64,000 bases of DNA from Thysanoteuthis rhombus (GCA_963457665.1 OY735203.1:1491001-1555000); one strand, 5' to 3'; shown: positions 22,566 through 35,040, numbered from the stretch's first letter. Notes: generated by a model not told the origin, from the letters alone. A program made the numbers and translations.

Positions 22566-25500
22566 CAAGTTTGGCATTCTTTTCAGGAAACTAACCCTTA
22601 ACTGACGATAACACAATGTTTTTTCTCCAAACAAAAACAATCACCCTCATCTGACCCAAATTCAAAAATAGCAATAAAACAATAAAACATTGGCAAAATT
22701 TTAATCCTGTAGTCCGCTTCGATATGCAAACCACAAATACCAAAAATGATCGAATGAATTTTCAGTTTTCAGAAAAGGAATAATCTGCAAGCTTTTGAGT
22801 GGGGTTATGTAGGCAGGCGTTTCTATGAAATTTCTGTAGAATCCCATATGCTCCCCAGTTTTGTCATGTTTAGACATTTTTCCCGGGCAAGGCCAGGTAT
22901 TGTAGTTGGGACGGTTGGTGCTGCCATTTTCATAAGTGACACTTTCCGTAAAGCAGTGGTTAGCAAGCAAATCCCACGGCTTTGTATAGTAATTTCCATC
23001 CTTATTAACTATCCATACTTAAATAAACTTATTCTGTACCAAGTTTGTGTAGTGAGTTCAATCATCTGTTCTTTACTCGTGTCACACTAAGCTATACTTT
23101 GTAAAGATCGACTGAGATTCATACAGGTAAATATTTTAAACACTAAAATAAAAAAAATAACGTTGCTAATTGCTGAAATAACAAACTTACAATTCGATTT
23201 CCAATATTTTGTGTGTTTTTGACCTTACCAATTTATTTGATTTTTTAATGATCATTCTTTTTTGCTCATCTAACACCCTCCAGTTTTGATTTAACCTACA
23301 TCGTCTTCACAGTTTCTCATTAGTGTTACTGGAACGAGATATAAAATCGTTAGCATCGAGCCAATTATTGTTGCTTAAACTCAGTTACAAGCATAGGAGT
23401 GTGTCTTGAACTATTAAAAAAAACAACTTTTTGTCTACACTGTACTTCTAAAGTTTCATCAACTTCAAAACATAATATAACATAGATGAAAACTTGAGTG
23501 AATGGACCAATGCCTTAGCAGTAATACTTGATCTATTCCAGTTCACCTTCTGATAAGATTTAGTAGAAAATAACCAATGCAAATAGTCAATTGGCTCATA
23601 GGTTACTCTTGTAATGTTGAGTACACTTTCTATCGATAAGTCAACTCACTTTAGTTTTTTAACCATTGTATAAGACATGAAGAAAGATTCGCTCTGTCAT
23701 TGTGAATGCAACTATCAGACTAGCATTCACACTGGTATCTCACTGCTGACTGAGTGTATACAAGGTAAGGTGAATGTTCATGCATGCATAGTAATGTCCC
23801 TTCTGATAGTCTACCAAGATATATATAAACAGCTTGACCAGTTCCCGAGATATTAAAAAATGTGTTGGTACTTCCCCCCTTAAGGCTTGTACTGTTCTAA
23901 CTGGAATTCAGTTCGGTTCTTATTGCTTTGAATATTCCAAATTGCACCCGGTGGAAAGTTAATTGGCTCCACTGCCAACCAATGTAATAAAAGAGTCCGT
24001 ATTTCCTGCAGGTCCGACTGGTGCAAGAACTTCAAAGATTTCTTTGTCGTGCCATTTAATTGATTTTAAATCGATTGGACCAATCCAATATTACTTAAGT
24101 TCCATTGATTTATCCTTTTTTTATAATGCTGTAAAGTCTTATGAACTTCTGGAAAGAGGACAGTCGTAGAACATTTGAAACGTTATTAGAAACGTCTTAG
24201 AATCTAAGTGAATTGAATTGGAGTTTGGTTCAGAAAATTAGGTCTCAGAGTCATAGATGGTTCCTTTTCCTGCCAACTGCATTTGACCATACTGCAAAAA
24301 TAAGCATCAACAGCCACTTCTCCAGGCAGTGATGGGGGGGGGCAAATGATATATTTTGAGGAGAGTGTTATACTTGGAATATGATTTAACAAAAACCCTG
24401 TCACTGTAACTATGGTTGCTTTTCATCACAGTTAGCCATTAGTAAACAGCGTGGATTGTCAGTAAGTTCTCAGCGGGACTTGAAGTTGCGTTTATCTAGC
24501 TTTGCAAAACCTTTCTGTGACAATTACTTTTTTGGTTTAGCAGCCAGTGACTGGCAGAAGATCGACTGTAACTATTTGAACATACCAAGGCCATCGTATT
24601 AGATGATACTTTTCTACGTACACGCGTAGTGTTAGTAGTAATAGATATCATCGAGATTCACCCAAAACTTATTGGAGGGGGGTCGGCGCTGTTTAGTAAC
24701 GGCCGTAGACTGATGGTCTGGGAAGTTGCGATGAAAAGCAACTAAATCTAAGTTTGTTTTTTCCTGGTATATCTTTCATTTAAGACTCAGATGAAAGAAA
24801 TAATATTAAAAAATCAATACTAGTACGGTAGACAAGTTCATTATTATCGCTAAGAAAGAAAGGTCAGATAGAGTCAGTAGCAATTGTTGAATGACCCGAA
24901 GTCGGGAGAAGTACACCAGCAAACAATACGCATATAATATATGGGATCATCTGAAATCAATAGCAATGATACACGGCTTCAAATATGTCCACTGAATCAG
25001 AAGGCAGAGATCGATTTTTTCCGTGGTTCTGATATACTCCGAAAATGTCATTGTGCAGTACATTATGCGTGTTCATTGGCCACAAAATGTGTTGAATATT
25101 AATGCTACACAATAGGGATAAAAATATCAAGTCTTTTCCAGTAACTACCAAAAGCTAAAATCTATAATTCTAATGTACGGAAGCCTAAAAGGAAGGGAAA
25201 ACATTAAGTTGCATAGTCTTTTTTTTACTTGAAAAGGAGCCCAAATGATATTTTTGTTTCTTTCTCGGAAACAGTAGTTCTAACCTGCGGACCTCCCCTA
25301 ACACCGACATGCAATAATGAGATAAACTTAGCATAACCCACAAATTGCTATGTCCCATATCGCTGTTTTTTCTTTCAAACTTTTGACAGCATTAGACTTT
25401 TCTTTGTGAAAGGCTGCAAAAATCGGACAACTGATATGAAACCGAACCAAAAAGATATATAACAGCAACCGTTCAACCGACAGGTTGAGATGTTCTGATT

Positions 25501-26239
25501 CTCTAAGATCAAATTACAGTCAATATTTGACCTCAAACCAATACAATGAATTCTCTCTTTTTTCGGGGCCTGCATACTTTGAAATTCTAAACATTACATT
25601 TTAGTTGGGACCGAGGAAAAATCTCAAAAAAATCTCCAAAACTTTAAAACTGCAGAGAGCGTATTGTTCTTTATTCTCAACTGAAGAAAAACTAAAATGA
25701 GATGGCAAAAGGTTCTTTTAAAAAAAAATATGTGCGTGTTTATACATTTTGATGTGGGTTTTTTTTCATATGCCAGTGTGTACCAGAACTCCTGGCCATA
25801 CCGTTGTGTCTACAGACTTGAAAATTGGCAACCGTACGCTCTAAGATTGTCATTTCTTTTTTCAAAATTTTCTCTTGACTTTTTGGTGTCGGTCTTATTC
25901 TCACAAATTTGATGATAACATCTAGATTCTGCTGAATCTAGATGTTTCTAGATTTTATTTATTTATTTATTTTTTTCGCTCTATGTTTGATATTTCCCAG
26001 TAGGAAACACCAATAATGTAACAAATAGAATTTATTCTGATCATATTTATTTGATGATGGGTTTTTTTTTACATGACTTGAGATTTTGATGCAACGATTA
26101 TGATTGACTGTGATGACAAGCCTCTTTAGTTTTATTCTCTTTCTTTTCTTTTTTCCACTTACAACATATTTTCGATATTCTTCAACACTGACTGATTTAA
26201 ACTTATTCACTATCAGACACGGGAATAAAAAAGTGCAAA
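22566..26239. other. Long interval with no recognised feature
   Basis: Open stretches are at most 89 codons and none carries a motif I know. A possible donor GTAAGG near 23764 lacks a convincing acceptor. A G-run sits at 24331-24340. I see no tandem array, SINE head or LINE motif. Confidence 0.4.
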
Positions 26240-26500
26240 TTTATGATTTAGGTCCCTTGGTATAAGAATAAGAGAAAATGGTCGTGTTGGGGTGATCAAA
26301 TAAAAAAAGATGAAAGAAAGCTGATCGATGAATAAGTTACTTCTATAAAAACGCAGTAACATTTTTCTAGACATATTAAGAAGTTGATATTTAAATTTCC
26401 AGCCCCCTAGCTCCATCGGTGATACACATACATATAGCCGAACTCATCTAAAAACTGACAGCATCTATGTTGAATGTTTTGGTTGATGGTTTCTAATAGC
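26240..26500 (+). mobile_element. Family A dispersed repeat, copy 5
   Basis: It matches from GTGTTGGGGTGATCAAATAA through GATGAATAAGTTACTTCT, TTTTTCTAGACATATTAAG and ATATTTAAATTTCCAGCC to CCCTAGCTCCATCGGTGATA, the A-box-like part, ending in GTTTTGGTTGATGG. The first 60 or so bases are diverged. Confidence 0.65.
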
Positions 26501-27901
26501 AAATATTTACATTTTTTCACAATTTTAGCAAATTAAAAAGGTAACTATAAAACTGAGATCGATCAGATGTATTGCCGTACGTTAATATAAGATCATTAAT
26601 AACTTTCGATTTAGGTAAAACTATTTTGAGAAAGAAAGTAGAATTTTAAAATGTTAGTGATTGGCTAGGGTGCAGCATTAGCCAAATCGTTAAGTTCAGG
26701 AGAAATCGCATTCCTCCCACTTTTCACAAATATATTAGAAAGACATGAATGCACGTTTCACAAGGCCAGGAACTATTTCCCGTTGCTAATTCCATTAACC
26801 CAAGTATAACCGTTGCATCTTATGAAGAGAAGTTATATACACTGCCACATAAACCCTAATGCTCCTCAAAATGCCATTAGAGGCCCGACATGGCAATGCA
26901 AAAGTACATTATGTCTTGAAAAAATTAGATTTTTAGATTCGTCTTCACTTCTCTATTAGACGCTTTTTGATCGTTCGTTTGATCGGTCAGAAGGTCCAGG
27001 TTACCCATAGCCAGGGCTGGAATTTGTAAAGTGAATGCAAACTATCTCAGCCAGAATTTGAACTTGGTTCACCAATTCCTTTTTTCTATTAAAAGGTAGG
27101 CCACTCCACACTTTCTTTATTCTGAGTGATACATAAAGTAAGGTCTATTTCTACTTGTAACATCGACTGTTCTCAGAAGTAGTTTCTTTTTCCAGTTTGT
27201 AAAGTGGCACACCTTCACATGTTCTATTGATTTTTCTGAAAAAAGATAAAATGGAAAAATATTGATTTTGTTTGGAAATATCAGCTGCGAAAATATCATT
27301 AAGTGGGTTATGTTAAAATTTCATGTCAGATATACTCTGTTCAAACTTGACAGAACGCTCTGATCTTTCATTTATAGCCTTCGCTAAATTTTAAAGTTTC
27401 TTTTTTCTCTTATTTTAATGTGTCTTTCCAGTCTGTACTGCTAAATTGAATTTGCAAATAAATGATACCATCTGAATACGATGTTAATTACTGCAATGAA
27501 TCATTGTAAACAATTGGGCACCAGCCGTATAGAGTGGTTTAGCATCACTGAATGCCCGGCTATTGCTAGTGCTTTGTCTTAAAAACTCTGCTTCGTAAAT
27601 AATTGTGTGGTGGTCAATACGTTAGTTCGATGGGTAGGCATGGGTTGGCAACCTTTGGCCCATGAATCAGTGCCGGAACGCTATCGTAGGGTTTCTTGCA
27701 GACCATTGATCGTAGAGTTTCAATGTGTTTCTCAGTGATGTGACTTTAACTAAACTAGACTTAGTCTTGGTAAATATCCAAAAAAAGTCAAATTCAAGTT
27801 GACACATACAGCGGATTATTTTATCATTCAGGTCTCCTATTTTGGATTGATGGTTAAATAGCTAGGCTGAATCCTCATCATATTCCCATTTGTGAAACTT
27901 G
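26501..27901. other. Interval with no firm feature
   Basis: A tRNA-like stretch may lie on the minus strand at 27040-27115 (GTGGCCTACC... and AGTTCAAATTCTGG), but no second copy supports it. There is nothing else. Confidence 0.4.
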
Positions 27902-27911
27902 TTTATATATA

Positions 27912-28000
<89 letters not shown>
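27902..28000. repeat. Microsatellite (TA)n
   Basis: About 95 bases of TA with one TTTATA interruption at the left end. Confidence 0.97.
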
Positions 28001-28004
<4 letters not shown>

Positions 28005-28084
28005 TGGATGTTAATATTTTTCACTACCGCATTTATTAGAGGTAAGAATTGACTGAGTAGTTTTTTTCTCTATTCTAAGCATCA

Positions 28085-28850
28085 AAAAAAATTCTTTTTT
28101 TTCAATTCTAAAGGGTCAGAAAGAGGGATGATGTCCAAATTTAGAGGTAATTTTTTTTCCACTTTCAGGGGTCAAAATGCAAGAGATATTTTCTTCACTT
28201 TCAGGTGTCAATCTCGGAAGGAAAAAAATTTCTTCACTTTTTGGAGTGAACATCAAGAGGAAGTTTTTTCCCGCTTTAAGGGGTCAGAATTCGAGGGAAT
28301 TTTCATATTTTATTCTGAGGGGTCAAAACTTAGAGAATATATTTTTCACTTTTAGTGGTCGTAATCAAGGGTATTTTTCGTTTCTAGAGTTCAAAATTGA
28401 AGCAAACAATCGAACAGGTATTTTCATATTTAATCTTTAATGTCGATTTTAGTTTTTTCTTTCTTTTTAGGATCGAATTTTGGTTAATTTTTTTTACTTT
28501 CACGGGTCAATATCAAGTGGGCATATTTTTTCAATTTTAGGGGTCAAAATTGAGGTTGAAAATTCTGTTCACTTTTATTGATACAAATCAAGAAGAATTT
28601 TCTTTTCACTTTTAGGAATTAAAATCTTAGGCTAATTTTTCTTCTTTTACTTTAAGATGTCGAAATTCATTTCCACCTTCGAGGGTCAAAGTGGATTTCC
28701 TCACACCTCTCGGGGTCAAAATAGTCTTGAATTTTCTCTACTTTTATGAGAAACTGAGGAGAATTCGCCATACATTTAGAGGTCAAAATTCAAAGGGATC
28801 TATTTTTTTTTTAAACTTTTGGAGGTCAAAATTAGGGGATATCTATGCAA
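28085..28850 (+). repeat. Minisatellite, unit about 36-39 bp, about 20 degenerate units
   Basis: The consensus core is CACTTTTAGGGGTCAAAAT, followed by a purine-rich AAGAGGGA-type stretch and TTTTC. Clear unit starts are at 28160, 28196, 28235, 28273 and 28312, then more loosely to about 28830. Spacings of 36 and 39 bases keep one frame open at 28128-28355 with a Phe-rich periodic translation (FSTFRGQ, FTFRCQS, FTFWSEH, SRFKGSE). Many units carry insertions, so the array is old. I treat it as non-coding. Confidence 0.75.
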
Positions 28851-29165
28851 CATCAGCGTCAACAAACATTTCAACATTGATCTGCTCCCTTCTTCAGCAT
28901 TAACCAACCAACGCCTATTTTTATCATTTGCCAAATTTTTTAGCGGAGCCCACTTTTAACAATAATGCCCTTTATCTCAACATTACCCCCTTTCCCTCAA
29001 CATTTCATTTCCATTCTATCATAATACCTCGACTTTTAAACTTTCCTTCTCACTCTTTTTTTTTTTTTTTTACATCAGTCATCCCTCTTTTTTTCATATC
29101 AATCAAACATATTTCTTTTACATTGGGACCCGATTTTTTCAACATTGCCCCCCCCCTTCTCTCTA
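28851..29165 (+). repeat. Second degenerate array with TCAACATTG-CCC motif
   Basis: TTTCAACATTGATCTGCTCC (28866), TTCAGCATTAACC (28894), CTCAACATTACCCCC (28976), CTCAACATTTCATTTCC (28996), ACATTGGGACCC (29122) and TTCAACATTGCCCCC (29137) recur at irregular spacing. The motif resembles the reverse complement of the unit in the preceding array, so this could be an inverted, more decayed arm of it. Confidence 0.45.
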
Positions 29166-29340
29166 TCTGTGCAGAACATGTTATCTAATCAATTTAAAAA
29201 ACAACTTTAATCGAACCCAATCTGATTTCCATTCATTTATCTTTGTATTTCTTTTGGGGCATCAATTTATCCTGTCCATTCGGCTGGATATTTGGTTTAG
29301 TAATTATCATTAGACATAGCACTTGGTTTAGCGCATTCTA

Positions 29341-29373
29341 ACACACACACACATACACACACACACACACACT

Positions 29374-29406
<33 letters not shown>
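29341..29406. repeat. Compound microsatellite (AC)n-(TA)n
   Basis: About 36 bases of AC with small interruptions run into about 28 bases of TA. Confidence 0.96.
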
Positions 29407-29409
<3 letters not shown>

Positions 29410-29765
29410 CTATGGAAATCCACGAGCATGTACGTGCATTAACAAGGTATTCTTGAGAAGATTAATGTCATTCATTTCATCTCTCATAAAGAAAAAATTC
29501 AGCATAGAATTTTCCCAACTTGAAAAATATGTCCGAAGAATCTTTTTTTAAAATGTGTCCACCCCTTCCAGTTATTTGGCGATCATGGTTCTCCATATCT
29601 TCCTCTCCCATGTCGCCCTCAGCAACTCTTTTCTATCTACACCCTTTGTTATCCCATCTGCAATCCATCCCTTCGAACCCTCCATGTAGGTTACTCACTG
29701 ACAAACCTTTGCTCCTTCTGTCTTGGATGAGCATTTTGGTTATCAAAGTCTACAAACCACCCTCC
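29407..29765. other. Unique sequence, nothing recognised
   Basis: The plus strand is open from 29520 into the following microsatellite, but its translation shows no motif. Confidence 0.4.
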
Positions 29766-30002
<237 letters not shown>

Positions 30003-30157
30003 CTCGGGATAAAAGGAAGGCTTGGGACTGTACAGACAAGTGCACTGTTAGGAACTGCACGATTACTGAGGAAAGTGCTAGAAATATAAGGACAGCAACA
30101 CCAAATCTTAAAAGTGGCCTAACAGCGGAAGGAAAATGAAAGCGGAAATGTGAACCA

Positions 30158-30158
<1 letters not shown>
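30003..30158 (+). mobile_element. 3' end of a second LINE type
   Basis: The plus frame reads QTSALLGTARLLRKVLEI and then stop (TAA at 30087). This is the C-terminal signature LLGTARxLRKVL, which I know from reverse transcriptase polyproteins of non-LTR elements in aquatic invertebrates. About 70 bases of 3' untranslated sequence follow before the (ATT)n run. Everything upstream of QTSA is missing or replaced by microsatellite. I cannot assign the clade from this piece. Confidence 0.65.
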
Positions 30159-30223
<65 letters not shown>

Positions 30224-30224
30224 T

Positions 30225-30282
<58 letters not shown>
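30159..30282 (+). repeat. (ATT)n tail followed by (AGT)n
   Basis: About 21 ATT units start directly after the LINE 3' end and fit the element's 3' tail. About 18 AGT units follow after TACTGT. Confidence 0.9.
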
Positions 30283-30285
<3 letters not shown>

Positions 30286-31554
30286 GTGAAATGTAGGATC
30301 AGGACTATCAGGGTTATAAACGATGAAAATCTTCAATAAAATCAGTTTCTCGCATGACTTGACAAGTTGATGAAGTGAACGATATTGCGTTATTTTCATT
30401 TTGTATAAATACATATATTTCTTACATATCATATACATTTGTATATGTCTTTGATTACGTGTCCCTGCTTCGTGCATGTATTCGCATATAAGACTAGATA
30501 CACAACGTTATCTGCATGCCATAAATGGTAACCGTCCTTATCAACATTGGATGAAATAATTCCGCTCACACGGGATAGGATAATAGAGTCCACTTGAGCA
30601 GAAGAATAATTCATGGCGAAATGGAGGTGCCCGATGCAGGCTTTTGTTTTTCTGGATCTTTTTCTGAAACAATTTGTCACGTGGTTATGGTATAGTCGTC
30701 AGCTTATGCCTTGGCTTTTATTCCCATATTTTCTCCAGTACGTCTGGAAGCAAACTAGAAATCGGGATAGCCATTGTTATTTCTTTTTTTTTTTTCTTCT
30801 TATATTCTATTTAGCCTTAGATTAGGAAATAATTTGGAAATTATCGATAGCTGTCAGTTTGACTCTTTGTCAATCTCAGATTGGAGTTAAATTAAGCAAA
30901 ACGAATATTTATAACACGACAAAATCGTGAGTTCTTAAAGTGCCTGTCTGTAGTCAATATGGACGTTTGGAAAGTTACCCAATCCACACTGTTGGACTTG
31001 CAACATTTTTTTCTATGTACTGATAATAATTCAAATTCAATTGAAGAAATCTCTGTGTGCGTGTGTATGTGCTTATGAAGTCCGATTACTAACCAAAAGG
31101 TCATTGTACGATATTGACATTTGCCATATATATAAGTCAGCACACAGGACACTGTTGAATGTGAACTTTTTTTGGATCGAGATATCAAATAAAAATGAAA
31201 TTAAAAAAATCATAGATTAGGTCTTTACTTATAGTTTACAAAAATCGTTCCCACTTGATCTCCGATCTTCAGAATTATCTAATTTTAGATATAAAATAAG
31301 TGAATTTGAAACACTTAATAAAAGTAATTTAAATACTTCGAAGCCATAGTTTTGCATGACCAACGGGAATTGATTTTACATTAAAATTATGACCGATTGC
31401 TCCACGGATCATGAAGTCAAGCCCCTTCCAGCATTGATCTTTCGTATGGATACTGCTTTAGTCTCATGAAAAGTAGAAATTTCACTGAAATAGAAAAAAT
31501 CGTTAAGAACCAAAAATATTCAGTCCACATATGAGATTTTTCCCCTAAATAATA
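30283..31554. other. Interval with no recognised feature
   Basis: Short open stretches up to 98 codons (30892-31188, -) have no motif. No repeat family member is seen. Confidence 0.4.
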
Positions 31555-32010
31555 GATGGACACATCTGGTTAGTTACTCAATGAAAACGTCATACAAAAA
31601 CATCTTTTGGCAGCATGTCGTGTTTGAAGTTATCGATTAAAAAGATTAGTTAAGGGTGTAAATAAAGGATAATTTAATACTTTCACCTTTTGCTCTGCGA
31701 TGATCATTAAATAATCCACAATTTTTTGGAAAAAAAACAAAAAAAACAAGCAGACACAAAGTAGGAGATCAATTTAGCAGAGGCTTACGATGCATGCTGT
31801 ACCCAAATCTAAAATATTATATAGGAAGACTTAAAAAATTGAACAATTTTCTAGATTTAAGAAGAATAATCGGTGCGGCCAGCACGTATGCTGTATGAAC
31901 AAGTACATACATAGTCATCTAGACGAACTTGAAAACAGAAAGAGACCTACATCAAGAGTTTTGGCGACAGTTTTCCTTGATGTTTTCTTATAGATTTACA
32001 CTTATATACA
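31555..32010 (+). mobile_element. Family A dispersed repeat, copy 6, near full length
   Basis: Landmarks in order are CTGGTTAGTTACTCAATGAA, TCTTTTGGCAGCATGTCGTG, ATCGATTAAAAAGATT, CAATTTAGCAGAGGCTTACG, AAGAAGAATAATCGGTGCGG and the end TTTTGGCGACAGTTTTCCTT. The reverse complement of that end (TCAAGGAAAACTGTCG) resembles the start (TCAATGAAAACGTCA), the best example of the putative terminal inverted repeat. Confidence 0.65.
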
Positions 32011-32229
32011 TAGGCAGGGATTGAAGTTAGCATTTGTTCTACCTAAAAATTGATTTTACAAGTTTTGATGCTTCATCTCTATGTTTGCACGTTATATGTG
32101 ATACAAAGAAAGATCGGCCCTGGTCAGAAATTAATGCTACCGATAAAGCAGAGCCAATATAATAATCAATTAAATTACAACTAGATTAACTTTAAAGTTC
32201 TCCTGTCTTTGATCTGGCATTATTGGATA

Positions 32230-32720
32230 TAGAATTTGCAACTTCTTGTCTTGCAAACCCAACCGCACATTTCCGATACATCAGCAGATTCAACGTCTGC
32301 ATTTGCTCTTCATCATCGGCCTCTTAACGACCATGGTTGGATATAAACCTTCCAAAAGATTCGTCTGACATTTCTTTCAAGGGCATCATGGAGCCAATAC
32401 TTTTTGATCCTATCGAGTTTGTCACGCTACAGTTTTACTCATGATCTTTGGGTATCAACGTTGTGAATCGTGATCTTCAGCAGTTGTCAGCAATTCTTGC
32501 AATATTCATAGTCTGTTGCCATTCAAATTTTGTAATGAACTCTATGATATTTTTGACTCTTTTCTCTCTCCAATATATTTTATCGTTTTGTGGTCTTTTT
32601 GTGCGAAGTAATTCTGTGGTGTACATCTTGGTTTGAAGGTCTATAGTTTGATTAGAGCTCTATGTTTCACATCAACAGAGGAATAATGGTTCCTTTATCC
32701 CACAATATAATATCTTTTCA
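32230..32720 (-). mobile_element. RTE-like LINE 3' fragment
   Basis: On the minus strand, ARIADNC (near 32480) matches the family block AxIADNRW, and LIPKDHE (near 32440) matches xWIPRDH. An ATYILERE-type segment sits near 32570. The nucleotide landmark TTGGATATAAACCTTCCAAA near 32337 recurs at the LINE end near 35260. It lacks the polymerase core and is broken by stops. Confidence 0.65.
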
Positions 32721-33301
32721 CAAGTCAAAACTTTGGATTATTGTAATTGCATTTTCGGCAGGCTCTTCAGCAAAAGGGTAAGGGCATTGCTACGTTGAAG
32801 TGGCTACCTATCGGTGGTAGGTTGTATTCCTGCAGCAGTCCATTTTCTTCAATTTATCACTATATATGCTGTTTCAATTTGAATGATACATTAACCGTGT
32901 AACGACGGGGTATCATTTCAGATAAGTTTCTATGTATCATAACAAAATTTATAATTCATGTTCGTATGTATGCAGTAAATGGGCCTTTAGAAGCGCCTGC
33001 AAACATTTTTGAGGGGGATTTATTCAGGTCGTTACAAGAAATCTGAAGAGAAAGACATCTATTTTTTAAGCTTACTTAAGATGAACACACTCCCAAGTTC
33101 TGGATTATGTGAGTCGTACACTGAACACATCTATGAGTGTTATTATATGTGTACGTCTTTTTGCCTTAAGTAGGAGTAAGTGAAGCATTCAGCATAGGCA
33201 AAACGCGAACAATACGACAAGTGTAGAATGGGAAACAAGGTAGAGATGCTGTACTAATGAAAAGAAAAGGATACCATGAAGGAAAACAATCAATGAAAAA
33301 A
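32721..33301. other. Sequence with no recognised feature
   Basis: No open stretch of note. GTGGTAGGTTGTATTCCTGC near 32814 looks weakly like a tRNA T-arm but has no A-box partner. Confidence 0.4.
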
Positions 33302-33571
33302 TCAATCTCCTGAAGTTGGTTGCAAATCCAGTGTCTTTTTCCGAGATTTAGTGATGCATCTCAGCTGATCCGAAACACGTTCATGACCAAAATCGAACGA
33401 TATTTGTTCATTACTAGAGTGCGTACAAGACGAAGACTGAGCACGGATTAGTACGGCGAGTATATCTAGGATGTCTCTAAGACGATATTCCATTTCCTTG
33501 TTTCTTTCTTTCGTTTGCTGTTGAGCAATCGATTCTGTTCTTAAGTCAGTGAACTTACTTTCAGATAAATG
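33302..33571 (-). CDS. Coding-like open segment, unknown protein, possible terminal exon
   Basis: After an in-frame TAG at 33574-33572 the minus strand is open for 89 codons and then stops. The translation has mixed composition and is not driven by simple repeats: ESKFTDLRTESIAQQQ, then KERNKEMEYRLRDILDILAV, then a Ser-rich linker and RCITKSRKKTLDLQPTSGD. The middle is hydrophilic with heptad-like leucines and could be a short coiled coil. GC content is clearly above the surroundings. An ATG lies at 33493. The nearest acceptor-like AG has a poor pyrimidine tract, so the start is unresolved. I do not recognise the family. It could be the 3' end of a host gene or part of an unrecognised transposon. 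Confidence 0.3.
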   Translation of the reverse strand, partial: HLSESKFTDLRTESIAQQQTKERNKEMEYRLRDILDILAVLIRAQSSSCTHSSNEQISFDFGHERVSDQLRCITKSRKKTLDLQPTSGD

Positions 33572-33740
33572 CTATAAGTACCCACTGCTGTGTGCAGCAT
33601 CTCATTTTGCTTTAGTAGAACGACATAAAAATATTCCACGTGACTGAAGCTTCATGGGCGCCAGAGTCATCTGACTGCGACACTTGAAGTGGAAATGTCT
33701 GTCCCTAAACTGGAAATTCAGTCTGAACTTTACAAAATGG
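33572..33740 (-). other. GC-richer block next to the open segment
   Basis: Two minus-strand frames are partly open here. One reads RHFHFKCRSQMTLAPMKL and the other GQTFPLQVSQSDDSGAHE. A donor-like CTGAAA-GTAAGTTC sits at 33562-33549. The block may be decayed coding sequence related to the segment at 33302-33571. No family is recognised. Confidence 0.25.
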
Positions 33741-33870
33741 AAACATAGCGATAAGCATTGATGATTGTCCTAGTTTGTAAGTTTCTTTTACCAGTCTTCC
33801 CGATTTTTTCTCATCAATGACTGATCGATTCTAGATGCTATGTGACAACCTGATTGATAAACATGGAACA

Positions 33871-34030
33871 GGTCTGGTTATTCGTTTCGTAGAAACCGCC
33901 TCAGGACTGACGGACGTTTTTTGGCAACATGCCGTGTTGAGGGCGATCAATTGAAAGAATTGGAAAGTTTTTGTCAATGAATAAACAAGCGCAAACACTG
34001 CCGAACGCAAACTGAATACATTTATCTTCA
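33871..34030 (+). mobile_element. Family A fragment, copy 7
   Basis: It matches GGTCTGGTTATTCGTTTCGT-AGAAACCGCC, TTTTTTGGCAACATGCCGTG, GGGCGATCAATTGAAAGAAT and GTCAATGAATAAAC. Only the first third of the element is present. Confidence 0.6.
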
Positions 34031-34954
34031 TATTGATTCGCATATTTGCACTATGTTTCTGCTGTATGAAACAAATGATTAGGATAATGTGACAGTGCTT
34101 AGATTTCGTTGTGACGAACTGGTAAATATTTACTACACATCACTTTCACTGGCTTAACTTGATAAACAGCAGATATTTTACTTGAAATTGCAGAACCCTT
34201 TAAAGACATTCACATACAAATTATATTAGGTGTTCAAGACTGAAGCTGACTAGATCCATGGTGATAAAAAAGATTGCGAACAAAATAATGGACTAGATCA
34301 AATTTGAGGAAGATTCCCTGATATTATTCCAGTTATCCAATGATTGATATCATTCCCGTATCAGTTAGATATGCAATTCACTAATGAACATGTAGTGATT
34401 TTAAATCTAAGTCTGAATTAATTCATCATACAATTTAATTGCTGGGAAAGTCCTGTCTGAAGGAGAATGGATAGATGGATACTGTATATATTTTGGAAGG
34501 GACACTTGCAAGACAAAGACGTCATGCTTGAACCTCACCTGACATTGGCGTCTTTTGTTTTATCTAAATAGATTTTATTTTGAAGAGAAACCTAATCTGG
34601 TAAGTGGTTTTTTATGTTTGCTCCGAGCTATATAAACATTTTTTTTGAAAAAATGAAATTAAAAAAAAAAAAACGAACGACGGTATCATCAAAACTTGTA
34701 GGTTATTTTCATTTTTTTATGTTTATTTCTTAAAGTGATCCAATTGTTTCTTGGAGATTTACTCCGAGGAGGGGACCCAAACTCGGATTAACATCGTCTA
34801 TATTTATCAGACGACCGGACTTCCAAGTTATTCCCATATGGATAAAATAATTGTATACTTCTAAACAGGATGACGGAAATACTTAAATTGCAAAACAGTT
34901 GGGAGCTGGGTGAGATAAACATATCAATGTAAACCTTCTTCACCAAAACATAAA
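34031..34954. other. Interval with no recognised feature
   Basis: AT-rich, no open stretch of note, no repeat. Confidence 0.45.
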
Positions 34955-35000
34955 ACACACACACACACATACGCACACATGCACGCATGCACAAGCACTT

Positions 35001-35035
<35 letters not shown>

Positions 35036-35040
35036 CAAAC
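34955..35040. repeat. Degenerate (AC)n microsatellite
   Basis: About 85 bases of CA with ATACGC, ATGCACGCATGC and AAAC interruptions. Confidence 0.93.

Noticed and set aside
28085-28850. A CRISPR-like array of regularly spaced repeats
   Set aside because: The whole unit repeats with drift and without unique spacers, repeats are not conserved at near identity, and the context is animal DNA without cas genes.
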